From Thiodiazotropha sp037384425 (lineage in GTDB: Bacteria > Pseudomonadota > Gammaproteobacteria > Chromatiales > Chromatiaceae): a DNA stretch of 64,000 nucleotides. The stretch's first letter is position 1, and each line of letters starts with the position of its first letter. The stretch spans positions 1 to 64,000 of the forward strand of contig JARROA010000005.1 of NCBI GenBank assembly GCA_037384425.1. Reading direction: 5' to 3'. Under the pieces are notes generated by a model. That model ran no database searches, was not told where the DNA came from, and was given only the letters and a program-made list of their open reading frames with translations. The translations under genes and the position numbers were made by a program. Positions 52,487 to 62,572 of the stretch are shown piece by piece.

Positions 52487-53658
52487 GGCGTCGCCCCCTC
52501 GATCTCGACCTCCAGACCGTCGTTGAGGACCTCGACGTCGCGCGCCACCACCCGATCTCCGGCAGCGATTCCTTCACGGATCACCTGCAGATCGCCGATG
52601 CGCACGCCGGCCACCACCGGCCGCCGCTGCAGCCGGCCAGCGTCCACCAGGAATAGATAGTGACCGCCCTCCTCCCGCAGCAGGGCCGACGCCGGCACCA
52701 CCAGGGCATCCTTGCGCAGCCTCAGCGGCAGTGCCACCTGACCAAGCTCGCCGGGCAGCAGATCGCCCCCCGCGACGCGGATACGGATGGGATGGGTATG
52801 GGTCTCGGGATCGGGATCGAACTGCAGGGCGATCAGCTCACCCGGAATCTGACGGCCGTCCACAGCCACCTTCAGCCGCTGTCCCAGACTGAGCGCCCCC
52901 GCCACATCGTTGCTGACCTCCAGATGCAGCTCCAGCGCGTCGCTGTCGATCAGCTCCACGGCCGCGGTGTTGGCCTGCAAGGAATCGCCCACTTCCACCA
53001 GCACCCGGTTGACGCGGCCGTCGAAGGGGGCCTCGAGACGAGTCCGCTGCAGATTGCGCCGGGCGCGGTTGAGCGCCGCCTCCTGACGAGCCAGTCGGGC
53101 CTGTCCCCCTTCGATACCGTATGCGAGCCGCGCCAGCTCGCTCTCCAGACCGAGCAGCTTCTGGCGCGCGCCGTCACGGGTAGAGGCCGAGGCGAGGGAG
53201 CCCTGACCCAGCTTTTCCAGTCGTTCGAACTCCTTTTGCGCCAGGTCCCGGTTCTCCCGCGCCAGCTTGAGCAGCGTTTTGTCCTGCGCGATGGCGGCCC
53301 GGGTCTCGGTGAGCTGCGACTCCGCCTCCACCAGCGCGTCGCGGTAGTCCGCGTCGTCCAACTGCAACAGCAGGTCGCCCTTCGCCACCAGGGCGCCGGG
53401 CTCCACTGCGCGCCGCAGCACCTCACCCGAAACCTCGAAGCGCAGCGAGGCCACCTGCCGCGGCCGCAGCACGCCGGTCAGTTCGACCCGAGGCTGCATG
53501 TCCTGCACCCGCACCCGAGTCACTTCGACACGGGTGCGGGGGGAAGCTTTCATCTCCGTGTTCGCCTCCGGCCGGGTGAGGACCAGCAGAAACACGACCA
53601 GAAGGGTGGCGACCAGTATCGCCAGGGTGAGCAGAGCGCGTGACAGGGTGGATGACAC
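52483..53658 (-). CDS. RND efflux periplasmic adaptor (membrane fusion protein)
   Basis: Adaptor of 391 residues linking the RND pump to an outer-membrane channel. One amino-terminal membrane helix (8-27) is followed by a lipoyl-type half-domain (LRFEVSGEVLRRAVEPGALVAKGDLLLQLD), a long coiled-coil hairpin (about 105-200), the second lipoyl half (LEAPFDGRVNRVLVEVGDSL) and beta-barrel domains. The start is GTG; no in-frame ATG lies upstream. It is the first gene of the two-gene pump operon and is divergent from lptD. Confidence 0.92.
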   Translation of the reverse strand: MSSTLSRALLTLAILVATLLVVFLLVLTRPEANTEMKASPRTRVEVTRVRVQDMQPRVELTGVLRPRQVASLRFEVSGEVLRRAVEPGALVAKGDLLLQLDDADYRDALVEAESQLTETRAAIAQDKTLLKLARENRDLAQKEFERLEKLGQGSLASASTRDGARQKLLGLESELARLAYGIEGGQARLARQEAALNRARRNLQRTRLEAPFDGRVNRVLVEVGDSLQANTAAVELIDSDALELHLEVSNDVAGALSLGQRLKVAVDGRQIPGELIALQFDPDPETHTHPIRIRVAGGDLLPGELGQVALPLRLRKDALVVPASALLREEGGHYLFLVDAGRLQRRPVVAGVRIGDLQVIREGIAAGDRVVARDVEVLNDGLEVEIEGATP

Positions 53659-53799
53659 GATGAGCTGAGGTTCCTTGAATTTGAAGATTGGCAGATTCTA
53701 TGCGATTTTGTGGCGGCCCGCGTGACGATTCGTCAATGCTGACCCTGTAGGAGGCCTGTTGACACTGATCCGAAAGGCTCTGTTGCCGACGTCGCTCCG

Positions 53800-56136
53800 A
53801 TGGCATCGCACAGCAATAGAGACCCTTGCTTATCAATAGGTTCCCGAGCAGCACCCTTGAACACCATTCAGCAAGCCATCGACAACCGCCGCCGACTGCT
53901 GTGCGCCTGCGCCCTGGCGCTGCTACCGGCATCGGCGACCCTGGCCGATTCGATACGCATCGACGAGGGTATTGACTGGGACTACTGCAACCCGGAGAGG
54001 CGCCCACAGGCACTGACCGCCCCCCCTCCGCCCGCACCCCTCGACAAGCCCCAGATCGAAGCCGACCAGATGTTTTACGATCAGGCGACGGGTGAGACTC
54101 AGTTGACAGGCGGGGTTCAGTTCTGGCGCCTCGACGGCTACGCCGAAGCCGATCGCATGGTCTACCACCAGAACGAGCGCAGCGCCGACCTCTTCGGCAA
54201 CCTGTTTCTGCAGCAGGACGGGCTGCGGCTCACCGCCGAGCGCGGTCACCTCGAACTGGACGACAATCGCGGCTGGCTGACACAGGGGGAGTTCCGTCTC
54301 ACCGAACGCCATGCTCGCGGCGGCGCCGAGCGCGTGGAGATGCTGAGCCGGGATCTCTCCCGTTACCAACAGGTCACCTACACCACCTGCCCGCCCGGTC
54401 GTCACGACTGGAGCCTGAAGGCCTCCGAGATGGAGATCGACAGGGCCTCGGGTTGGGGCAGCGCGACGCATGCCCGGGTCAGGCTCGGTCCGGTGCCCAT
54501 CTTCTACTTCCCCTATTTCACCTTTCCGGTGGATGACCGCCGCATGACCGGCTTCCTGAACCCCAGCCTGGGCTCGTCGAACCGGCTCGGCACCGAACTG
54601 GAGACCCCCTACTACCTCAACCTGGCACCCAACTACGACGCCACCCTCAGCCCGCGTTATATGAGTGATCGCGGCCTGATGATGGGCGGCGAGTTCCGCT
54701 ACCTGGATGACTACCAGCGGGCGGAAATCAGGGGAGAGATCCTGCCAGACGACCGGGTCGACAGCCCCGATTATGGCGATGAGCGCAGAGCCTTCCACTT
54801 CCAGCACAGCAGCCGGCTGGCCGCCGGCCTGACGACCCGCATCAACACCAATGCCGTCAGCGACAACGCCTACCTCGACGATTTCGGCAGCGGTCTCGCC
54901 GTCACCAGCACGCGCCATCTGGAACGGGTCGGCGAGATGGTCTATCGCCGCGACGGTCTGCGGCTGGTGGGACGGCTGCAGGAGTTCCAGACCGTCGATG
55001 CGAACCTCAACCCCAGACTCTACCCCTATCGAAGAATGCCCCAGTTGCTGGCCACCTACGGCCGACTGCTCGGCGACATGGACATCGATCTCGACCTCAC
55101 CGCCGAATACACCGACTTCCGCCACGACACTCTGATCGACGGCAAGCGCACGATCCTGCGCCCGTCAATGACGTTGCCCCTGCGGCGCAGCTGGGGCTTT
55201 CTGGTGCCACGCCTAAGCCTGAACTACGCCAGTTACCAGCTGGATGAGAACGCGGCCACGGGGGATGCCAACCCGGACTACTTCGTACCCGCATTCAGCC
55301 TCGACAGCGGGCTGGTTTTCGAACGTGAAAGCAGCTGGTTCGGCAGCGCTGCCTTCCAGACCCTGGAACCGCGGCTCTACTATCTCTACGCCCCGTTCGA
55401 CGATCAGTCCGAGATCCCCGACTTCGATACCGCCGACCTGCAGCTGAGTTTCTCCAATCTCTTCAAAGAGAACCGTTTCACCGGCAGCGACCGCTTCGGC
55501 GACGCCAACCAGATCGCCTTCGGCCTCACCACCCGCTGGCTGGAAGCCGAAAGCGGGGTGGAACGATTTCGCGCCAGCATCGGTCAGATCTACTACCGAG
55601 AGGATCGCGAGGTACAGCTGACAGGAGCGGTGGAAGAGACCCCTTCTTCCTCCGTGGTGGCCGAACTCTCCACCCGTGTAGGAGACTATTGGCGCGGCAT
55701 CTTGACGGTCAGAAGGGATCCCCACGTCGAGGAAAAGAACATCGACCGTGGACGTCTCGGCATCCACTATCGGGCCCCGGAAAACCGTCTGCTGAACCTG
55801 GACTACAACTTCAACCGCAACACCATTGAAGACCTGGACCTCTCCTTCAACTGGCCCCTCAGCCACAAATTCAGCCTCACTGGCAAATGGAAATACTCTT
55901 ATCTTTACGAAAGAAATACGAATAGAATACTCGGCTTCGAATACGGCGGACGCTGTTGCTGGAAGCTGCGCGCGCTCTACCAGAGCTATCTATCCGATAC
56001 GGATATCAAGGACGAGAACGCCGAGGAGAACCGGCGGCTGATGCTGCAACTGGTGTTCACCGGACTGGGTGGAGCGGGAACGTCTGTCAACGATGTCCTC
56101 GAGGAGGAAATCTATGGTTATCGAGCTAAAGAATGA
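53800..56136 (+). CDS. lptD: LPS-assembly protein LptD
   Basis: Outer-membrane translocon that places lipopolysaccharide on the cell surface with LptE. An OstA/LptA-like beta-jellyroll (about 85-240) precedes a large barrel that ends near residue 778. The disulfide cysteines are present: C63 (DYCNPE), C197 (TTCPPG) and the vicinal pair C719-C720 (GRCCWK), matching the E. coli pattern. The signal peptide core lies at about 31-48. A start at TTG 53857 is a serious alternative to ATG 53800, because it gives a shorter, more standard signal sequence. It overlaps surA by four bases. Confidence 0.95.
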   Translation: MASHSNRDPCLSIGSRAAPLNTIQQAIDNRRRLLCACALALLPASATLADSIRIDEGIDWDYCNPERRPQALTAPPPPAPLDKPQIEADQMFYDQATGETQLTGGVQFWRLDGYAEADRMVYHQNERSADLFGNLFLQQDGLRLTAERGHLELDDNRGWLTQGEFRLTERHARGGAERVEMLSRDLSRYQQVTYTTCPPGRHDWSLKASEMEIDRASGWGSATHARVRLGPVPIFYFPYFTFPVDDRRMTGFLNPSLGSSNRLGTELETPYYLNLAPNYDATLSPRYMSDRGLMMGGEFRYLDDYQRAEIRGEILPDDRVDSPDYGDERRAFHFQHSSRLAAGLTTRINTNAVSDNAYLDDFGSGLAVTSTRHLERVGEMVYRRDGLRLVGRLQEFQTVDANLNPRLYPYRRMPQLLATYGRLLGDMDIDLDLTAEYTDFRHDTLIDGKRTILRPSMTLPLRRSWGFLVPRLSLNYASYQLDENAATGDANPDYFVPAFSLDSGLVFERESSWFGSAAFQTLEPRLYYLYAPFDDQSEIPDFDTADLQLSFSNLFKENRFTGSDRFGDANQIAFGLTTRWLEAESGVERFRASIGQIYYREDREVQLTGAVEETPSSSVVAELSTRVGDYWRGILTVRRDPHVEEKNIDRGRLGIHYRAPENRLLNLDYNFNRNTIEDLDLSFNWPLSHKFSLTGKWKYSYLYERNTNRILGFEYGGRCCWKLRALYQSYLSDTDIKDENAEENRRLMLQLVFTGLGGAGTSVNDVLEEEIYGYRAKE

Positions 56137-57439
56137 CGCAAATCGCTAAACGCTGGCTCCGCATCGCGCTGTTCGCCTGCCTGTCGGCGGCCGGCATCGC
56201 CCAGGCGGCAGTCAAATCCCTGGACCAGATCGTCGCCGTGGTCAACGACGACGTCATCACCCGCAGCGAGCTCGAGAGCCGCATGAATGAGATGCTGGTG
56301 CAGCTGCAACAAAAGAGCACCAACCTGCCGCCCATCGAGGTCCTGCGCGAGCAGGTGCTCGATCGCATGATCTCCAAACGCCTGCAGCTGCAGACCGCTG
56401 ACCGGCTCGGCCTCAGTGTGGATGACGACACCGTCACCAAGGCCATCGCCAACATCGCCGAGACCAACAACATCACCCTGCTGCAGTTGCGTGAGGTATT
56501 GGAACGGGACGGCATCAGGTTCCCACAGTTTCGGGAACAGCTGCGCGAGGACATTCTGATCAACCGCTTGAAACAGAAAGAGGTGATCAACCGCATCGTC
56601 ATCACCGACCAGGACATCGACAACTTCCTCGCCCGTGAGATCGGCACCCAGCGCCAGCGGGCGGCCGTGCATCTGCAGCACATCCTCATCGCCACCCCCG
56701 AAGGGGCCTCTCCGGAGGATGTGCAGGCCGCCAGGACGAAGGCCCAGTCGGTCTACGAGGAGCTGCAACAGGGGGCGGATTTCGGTGAAACGGCGATACG
56801 CGTCTCCGACAGCCGCCAGGCTCTGGAGGGCGGTGACCTTGGCTGGATCGAGACCTCCCGCATCCCGAGCCTCTTCACCCAGCTGGTGGATGAACTGGAA
56901 CCCGGAGCCATCAGCGAGCCGATCCGAAATGCCTCCGGCTTCCATATCGTGAAGCTGATCGAGGTCAAGGGCGGACAAAAGCTGATCGTCAAGCAGACCC
57001 ATGCACGCCACATTCTGATCAACACCAATGAGATCGTCTCCGACCGCGAAGCGCGTCAGCGTCTCGAGACCCTGCGCGAACGCATCGTCAACGGCGAATC
57101 CTTCGAAGCCCTGGCCCGCGCCCACTCGGACGACAAAGCCTCCGCCATCCGTGGTGGCGATCTGGGCTGGACCAGTCCCGGTGACCTGGTGCCCCAGTTC
57201 GAGGAGCAGATGGACGCCCTGCCCCTGGGCGATGTCAGCGAACCCTTCAAGACCCCCTTCGGCTGGCACATCGTACAGCCCCTGGAGCGACGTCAGCACG
57301 ACAACACCGAAGAAGCGCTGCGCAACAACGCCCGCCAGGCGATCCAGAAGCAGAAGTCGGAGGAGGCGATCGAGCTCTGGCTGCGCCGCCTGCGCGACGA
57401 AGCCTATGTGGAAGTGATGCTGGACGAACTGGACACGCC

Positions 57440-57443
<4 letters not shown>
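56133..57443 (+). CDS. surA: Periplasmic chaperone SurA
   Basis: SurA (436 residues) carries unfolded outer-membrane proteins, LptD among them, to the Bam complex. A signal peptide (to about AQA, 25) is followed by the SurA_N chaperone domain (LDQIVAVVNDDVITRSELESR) and two parvulin domains, at about 175-275 (HLQHILIATPEG) and 285-385 (HARHILINTNE). The final helix completes the chaperone core. It is coupled to lptD by ATGA and to pdxA by TTGA overlaps. Confidence 0.97.
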
Positions 57444-58423
<980 letters not shown>

Positions 58424-58455
58424 ATCACCGAATCGGTACCCCACTGCGAATAACC

Positions 58456-58582
58456 GGTAGGGTGGGGCCCAGCCCCACCATCACGCCCATTTGCGCGGCA
58501 TGTAGCCTGGATGCAACGAAGCGTAAAGCGGGAATTCGATGTACCCGCTCCCCCGGTTTACGCTTCGCTCCATCCAGGCTAC
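58456..58582. repeat. Cluster of two dispersed repeats after pdxA
   Basis: A hairpin GGTGGGGCCCAGCCCCACC (after GTAG, about 58457-58479) is followed by an inverted element at 58502-58582. That element begins GTAGCCTGGATGCAACGAAG and ends CTTCGCTCCATCCAGGCTAC, with inner GCGTAAAGCGGG and CCGGTTTACGC also pairing. They are variants of the families seen at 45456 and 46194. The gap lies between converging pdxA and pmbA, and the hairpins may act as terminators. Confidence 0.85.
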
Positions 58583-58598
58583 TCAGCTGATCAAGAAA

Positions 58599-59933
58599 TC
58601 AACCCCCGGCGATGGTCATGCGGTCGATCAACCAGGAACCGGTCTGCACGCTGCTGCGGGTCTCCACGTCGGTACCCACTTCCTGCAGCCCCAGAAACAT
58701 CTCTTTCATGTTGCCGGCGATGGTGATCTCCTCCACCGGAAACTGGATCTCGCCGTGCTCCACCCAGTAGCCGGCGGCGCCACGGGAGTAGTCGCCGGTG
58801 ACCATGTTGACGCCCTGCCCCATCAGCTCGGTGACCAGCAGACCGCGCTCCATCTTGCGCAACAGGCCCTGCCGATCCAGCTCGCCGCTGTTGATGCGCA
58901 GGTTGCGCACCCCGCCGGCGTTGCCGGTGGTCTGCATTCCCAGTTTGCGGGCAGCGTAACTGTCCAGCACGTAGCTCTGCAGCACCCCGTCGCTGATGAA
59001 GCTGCGATCGACGGTGGCCACCCCCTCGTTGTCGTAGGCGGCGCTGGCCAGTCCCCGGGGCAGGTGCGGCTCTTCATGGATCTGAACGAAGTCGGGGAAC
59101 ACCTGCTCTCCCAGACGATCGAGCAGAAAGCTCGCCTTGCGGTAGAGGGCGGAGCCGCGGATGGCGCCGGTGAAGCTGCGCAGCAGTCCCACCGCTACGT
59201 CGGCCTGGAACAGCACCGGAGCCTGCTGGGTAGGGATGCGTCGAGCGCCGAGACGCGAGACCGTGCGGCGGGCCGCAGTCTGCCCCACCGACTCCGGTGA
59301 CTCCAGCTCGCCGTTGAGCCGCGACAGGGTATACCAGTAGTCCCGCTGCATGCTCTCCCCCTCACGGCCGACCACGGCACAGCTGAGACTGTGGCGCGAG
59401 GAGGGATAGCCGCCGATAAAGCCATGACTGTTGCCGTAGACATGGACGCCGCTGTGGGAGTTGAGGGTGGCCCCTTCGGAGTTGAAGATGCGGGTATCCG
59501 CCTCGCGCGCCGCCGCTTCGCAGCGGGTAGCCAGTTCGATCGCCTCATCCACCGGCAGCTCCCAGGGATGGTAGAGATCCAGATCGGGCAGGTCCCTGGC
59601 CATCAGCTCGGCATCGGCCAAGCCGGCGCAGGGATCCTCCGAGGTGTATTTGGCGAAGTTGCAGGCCGCTTCCACCGTCTCCTTCACCGCCTGCGGACTG
59701 AGGTCGGAGGTGCTGGCGGAACCCTTGCGATGGCCGAAGTAGACGGTCACGCCGAGACCGTTGTCGCGGGTGTGTTCGATGGTCTCGGGGGCCCCCAGGC
59801 GCACTGTCAATGAGAGCCCGGCGTCGCTGCTGACGCCCGCTTCAGCGGCGCTGGCGCCCTGGCGCCGGGCCTCGCTGAGCAGATCGTCGACCAGTTGTTC
59901 CAGCCGTTTCTGACGCTCCTGCATGTCGATCAT
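58599..59933 (-). CDS. pmbA: Metalloprotease partner PmbA (TldE)
   Basis: PmbA/TldE (444 residues), the non-metal subunit of the TldD-TldE protease that degrades unfolded peptides and matures microcins and the CcdA antitoxin. Family features are the early GLSLTVRLGAPETIEHTRDNG segment and the late GLLVTELMGQGVNMVTGDYSRGAAG. It overlaps the tldD stop by four bases. Order nitrilase-tldD-pmbA behind yhdP is the usual gammaproteobacterial block; in E. coli pmbA is elsewhere. Confidence 0.94.
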   Translation of the reverse strand: MIDMQERQKRLEQLVDDLLSEARRQGASAAEAGVSSDAGLSLTVRLGAPETIEHTRDNGLGVTVYFGHRKGSASTSDLSPQAVKETVEAACNFAKYTSEDPCAGLADAELMARDLPDLDLYHPWELPVDEAIELATRCEAAAREADTRIFNSEGATLNSHSGVHVYGNSHGFIGGYPSSRHSLSCAVVGREGESMQRDYWYTLSRLNGELESPESVGQTAARRTVSRLGARRIPTQQAPVLFQADVAVGLLRSFTGAIRGSALYRKASFLLDRLGEQVFPDFVQIHEEPHLPRGLASAAYDNEGVATVDRSFISDGVLQSYVLDSYAARKLGMQTTGNAGGVRNLRINSGELDRQGLLRKMERGLLVTELMGQGVNMVTGDYSRGAAGYWVEHGEIQFPVEEITIAGNMKEMFLGLQEVGTDVETRSSVQTGSWLIDRMTIAGG

Positions 59934-61372
59934 CGGCCGGTACCTCCCACCGTCAATTCATCCACTTTCAGGGTCGGCTGGCCGACCCCCACCGGCACGC
60001 TCTGCCCCTCCTTGCCGCAGACGCCGATGCCGGCGTCCAGTTTCAGATCGTTGCCGACCATGCTCACCTTGGTCATGGTCTCCGGCCCGTTACCGATCAG
60101 GGTAGCCCCCTTGACCGGTGCGGTCACCTTGCCGTTTTCGATCAGGTAGGCCTCGCTGGCGGAGAACACGAACTGGCCCGAGGTGATGTCGACCTGACCG
60201 CCGCCGAAGTTGACCGCGTAGACCCCCCGCTCCACCGAGGCGATGATCTCCTGCGGATCGGACTCGCCGGCCAGCATGTACGTGTTGGTCATGCGCGGCA
60301 TCGGCAGGTGGGCGTAGGACTCCCGTCGGCCGTTGCCGGTGGAGTCGACCTTCATCAGGCGCGCGTTGTGCTTGTCCTGCATGTAGCCCTTGAGGATGCC
60401 GTTCTCGATCAGCACCGTGCACTGGGAGGGGGTGCCCTCGTCGTCAACGTTGAGTGAGCCGCGGCGACCCGGCAGGGTGCCGTCGTCCACCACCGTGCAG
60501 ACAGAGGAGGCAACCTGCTCGCCGATGCGGCCGCTGAAGGCGGAGGTGCCCTTGCGGTTGAAATCGCCCTCCAGGCCGTGTCCCACCGCCTCGTGCAGCA
60601 GCACCCCGGGCCAACCGGGACCCAGCACCACCGGCATGCTGCCGGCGGGGGCCTCCACCGCCTCCAGGTTGACCAGCGCCTGGCGCACCGCCTCGCGGGC
60701 GTAGCCCAGGGCCCGCTCTTCCTGCAGGAAGAAATCGAAGGCGTCACGCGCGCCGCCGCCGCTACTGCCCTGCTCGCGACGGCCGTTCTGTTCGGCGATC
60801 ACATGCACGTTGAGGCGCACCAGGGGACGCACGTCGGCGTTCAGGGTGCCGTCGATGGCGGCCACCAGGACCACGTCCTGGGCTCCGACCAGGCTGACGA
60901 TCACCTGCTTGACCCGCGGGTCCTGCTTGCGGGCCTCGGCATCGACCCGGCGCAGCAGCTCCACCTTGTCGATCTCGCTCAGGCTCGGCAGCGGATTGAT
61001 CGGCGCGTAGAGTTGCTGCCCACCGGCGCGGCCGGTGATCTGCACCGCACGGTCGGCCCCGCTGCGCACGATGGCGCGGGCCGCCTGGGCCGCTTCCAGC
61101 AGGGTCGGCAGTTGCAACTCGTCGGAGTAGGCAAAGCCGGTCTTGTCACCGCTGATGACACGGATACCGGCCCCCTGCTCGATGTTGTGGGATCCCTCCT
61201 TGATGATGCCGTCCTCCAGCACCCAGGACTCCAGGCGGCTGGACTGGAAATAGAGATCGGCGGCATCCACCGCGCTGCCGGTAAGCTCTCCGAGCATGCG
61301 GTCGAGGTCGTTCTCGCCCAGCCCCACGGGGGCCAGGATGGTTTCGCTTGCGATTTGAATCAGATCGGACAT
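59930..61372 (-). CDS. tldD: Metalloprotease TldD
   Basis: TldD (480 residues) holds the zinc site of the TldD-TldE heterodimer, with the HExxxH motif in LLHEAVGHGLEGDFNRKG near residue 260. It ends with the conserved GKEGQSVPVGVGQPTLKVDELTVGG region. ATG 61372 has GGAGAG just upstream and is preferred to an in-frame codon five residues earlier. It follows the nitrilase gene after 66 bases. Confidence 0.96.
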   Translation of the reverse strand: MSDLIQIASETILAPVGLGENDLDRMLGELTGSAVDAADLYFQSSRLESWVLEDGIIKEGSHNIEQGAGIRVISGDKTGFAYSDELQLPTLLEAAQAARAIVRSGADRAVQITGRAGGQQLYAPINPLPSLSEIDKVELLRRVDAEARKQDPRVKQVIVSLVGAQDVVLVAAIDGTLNADVRPLVRLNVHVIAEQNGRREQGSSGGGARDAFDFFLQEERALGYAREAVRQALVNLEAVEAPAGSMPVVLGPGWPGVLLHEAVGHGLEGDFNRKGTSAFSGRIGEQVASSVCTVVDDGTLPGRRGSLNVDDEGTPSQCTVLIENGILKGYMQDKHNARLMKVDSTGNGRRESYAHLPMPRMTNTYMLAGESDPQEIIASVERGVYAVNFGGGQVDITSGQFVFSASEAYLIENGKVTAPVKGATLIGNGPETMTKVSMVGNDLKLDAGIGVCGKEGQSVPVGVGQPTLKVDELTVGGTGR

Positions 61373-61438
61373 GGTCTCTCCAGCCACCGGGGCTGAATGT
61401 TTAAGGTATGAGTTTGAGGATACCGTTCGGGAAAAAGT

Positions 61439-62260
61439 CTATAACCGCCGATGATCAATGGTTGGGAAGGTACGGCGGATAGTCTTCTGATAGTCCCGGT
61501 CAAGGTCCACGCTGACGTGGCCGGTACCGCGCGGCACCTGCGCCAGCACTGTGCCCCAGGGGTCGACGATCATGCTGTGACCGTGGGTCTCCCGGCCGTT
61601 GACGTGATACCCCCCTTGAGCCGCCGCCACCACGAAGGCCAGGTTTTCGATGGCACGGGCACGTACCAGGGTCTCCCAATGGGCCTTGCCGGTCATGGCG
61701 GTGAAGGCGGAGGGCACGACGAAGATCTCCGCCCCTTTCTCCAGCAGTTTGCGGAACAGCTCGGGGAAGCGCAGGTCGTAACAGACCGCCACCCCAAGCC
61801 GCCCGAACGGGCTGTCGACCACCACTATCTCGTTGCCGGGTTCGATGGTGCTCGACTCCACGTAGCGCTCGTCGGTCTCCACCAGGTGAACGTCGAAGAG
61901 GTGGATCTTGTCGTAGCGCGCCACCTGCTTGCCCTGGTCGTCGAAGACCAGGCAGGCCGCCCGCACCTTGCCGCCCTTGGAGGCACGCAGGGGGATGGTG
62001 CCACCGACCAGCCAGACGGCGTAGCGCTTGGCCATCTGGCTGAGGAAGCCTTGCAGGGGACCGCCATAGGCCTCCTCGCAGAGGGTCAGCATCTCGCGGT
62101 CGTGTTCGCCCATGAAGGCGAAGTTTTCCGGCAGGACCACCAGACCGGCGCCACCTTCTGCGGCTTCGCCGATCAACCGCTCCGCCTCCAGGAGGTTGGC
62201 GCTGACATTGGGACTGGTGGCCATCTGAATAGCCGCGACTTTGGTATTTTTAGCGCTCAT
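61439..62260 (-). CDS. Carbon-nitrogen hydrolase (Nit1/YbeM-like)
   Basis: Nitrilase-superfamily amidase (273 residues). The catalytic triad is present: Glu in LPENFAFMG near 44, Lys in YDKIHLFDV near 115 and Cys in AVCYDLRFPELFR near 152. Nit1-type members hydrolyse deaminated glutathione, a repair role that I consider likely given the position next to tldD, but this is not provable here. I start at ATG 62260 (MSAKNTKVAAIQM). Confidence 0.9.
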   Translation of the reverse strand: MSAKNTKVAAIQMATSPNVSANLLEAERLIGEAAEGGAGLVVLPENFAFMGEHDREMLTLCEEAYGGPLQGFLSQMAKRYAVWLVGGTIPLRASKGGKVRAACLVFDDQGKQVARYDKIHLFDVHLVETDERYVESSTIEPGNEIVVVDSPFGRLGVAVCYDLRFPELFRKLLEKGAEIFVVPSAFTAMTGKAHWETLVRARAIENLAFVVAAAQGGYHVNGRETHGHSMIVDPWGTVLAQVPRGTGHVSVDLDRDYQKTIRRTFPTIDHRRL

Positions 62261-62572
62261 GTCAGGTCGTTTTCCGCATTTCCGCATAACGCGGCAGGTA
62301 AAAAAACAAGTGATTCATCAGGATAGCATCAACCAGTGCCAGTTAGCACTAGGCGAAAACGGCCCTAACAGGGGCCTGACCTGGAAGCTGGCTGAAGATA
62401 AACGCTGAAGGGTAGTACAGGGCCCCACCATTAAGGAGCTGGAAGCTTCCTGACCCGAATGGCACTTACTTAAGCCGCACCGCAATTCTTTGACTATCCC
62501 TGTACGATTTCGCCTACGTAAGTGCCATTGCCTCCTGACCCCTTTCACCCAAGCCGCGCCGGCCAGGCAGGC
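62261..62572. other. 312-base gap between yhdP and the nitrilase, with inverted repeat
   Basis: No gene seen. A perfect 12-base inverted repeat, AATGGCACTTAC (62458-62469) and GTAAGTGCCATT (62518-62529), spans 72 bases. GGCACTTACTTAAG next to it recurs in altered form at 45431. In this family of operons yhdP usually runs closely into the nitrilase gene, so the gap may hold a small mobile-element remnant. Confidence 0.55.

Noticed and set aside
53923..55125. 400-codon - strand frame opposite lptD
   Set aside because: LptD has the full disulfide pattern and synteny with surA; the antisense frame is a GC-bias artefact.
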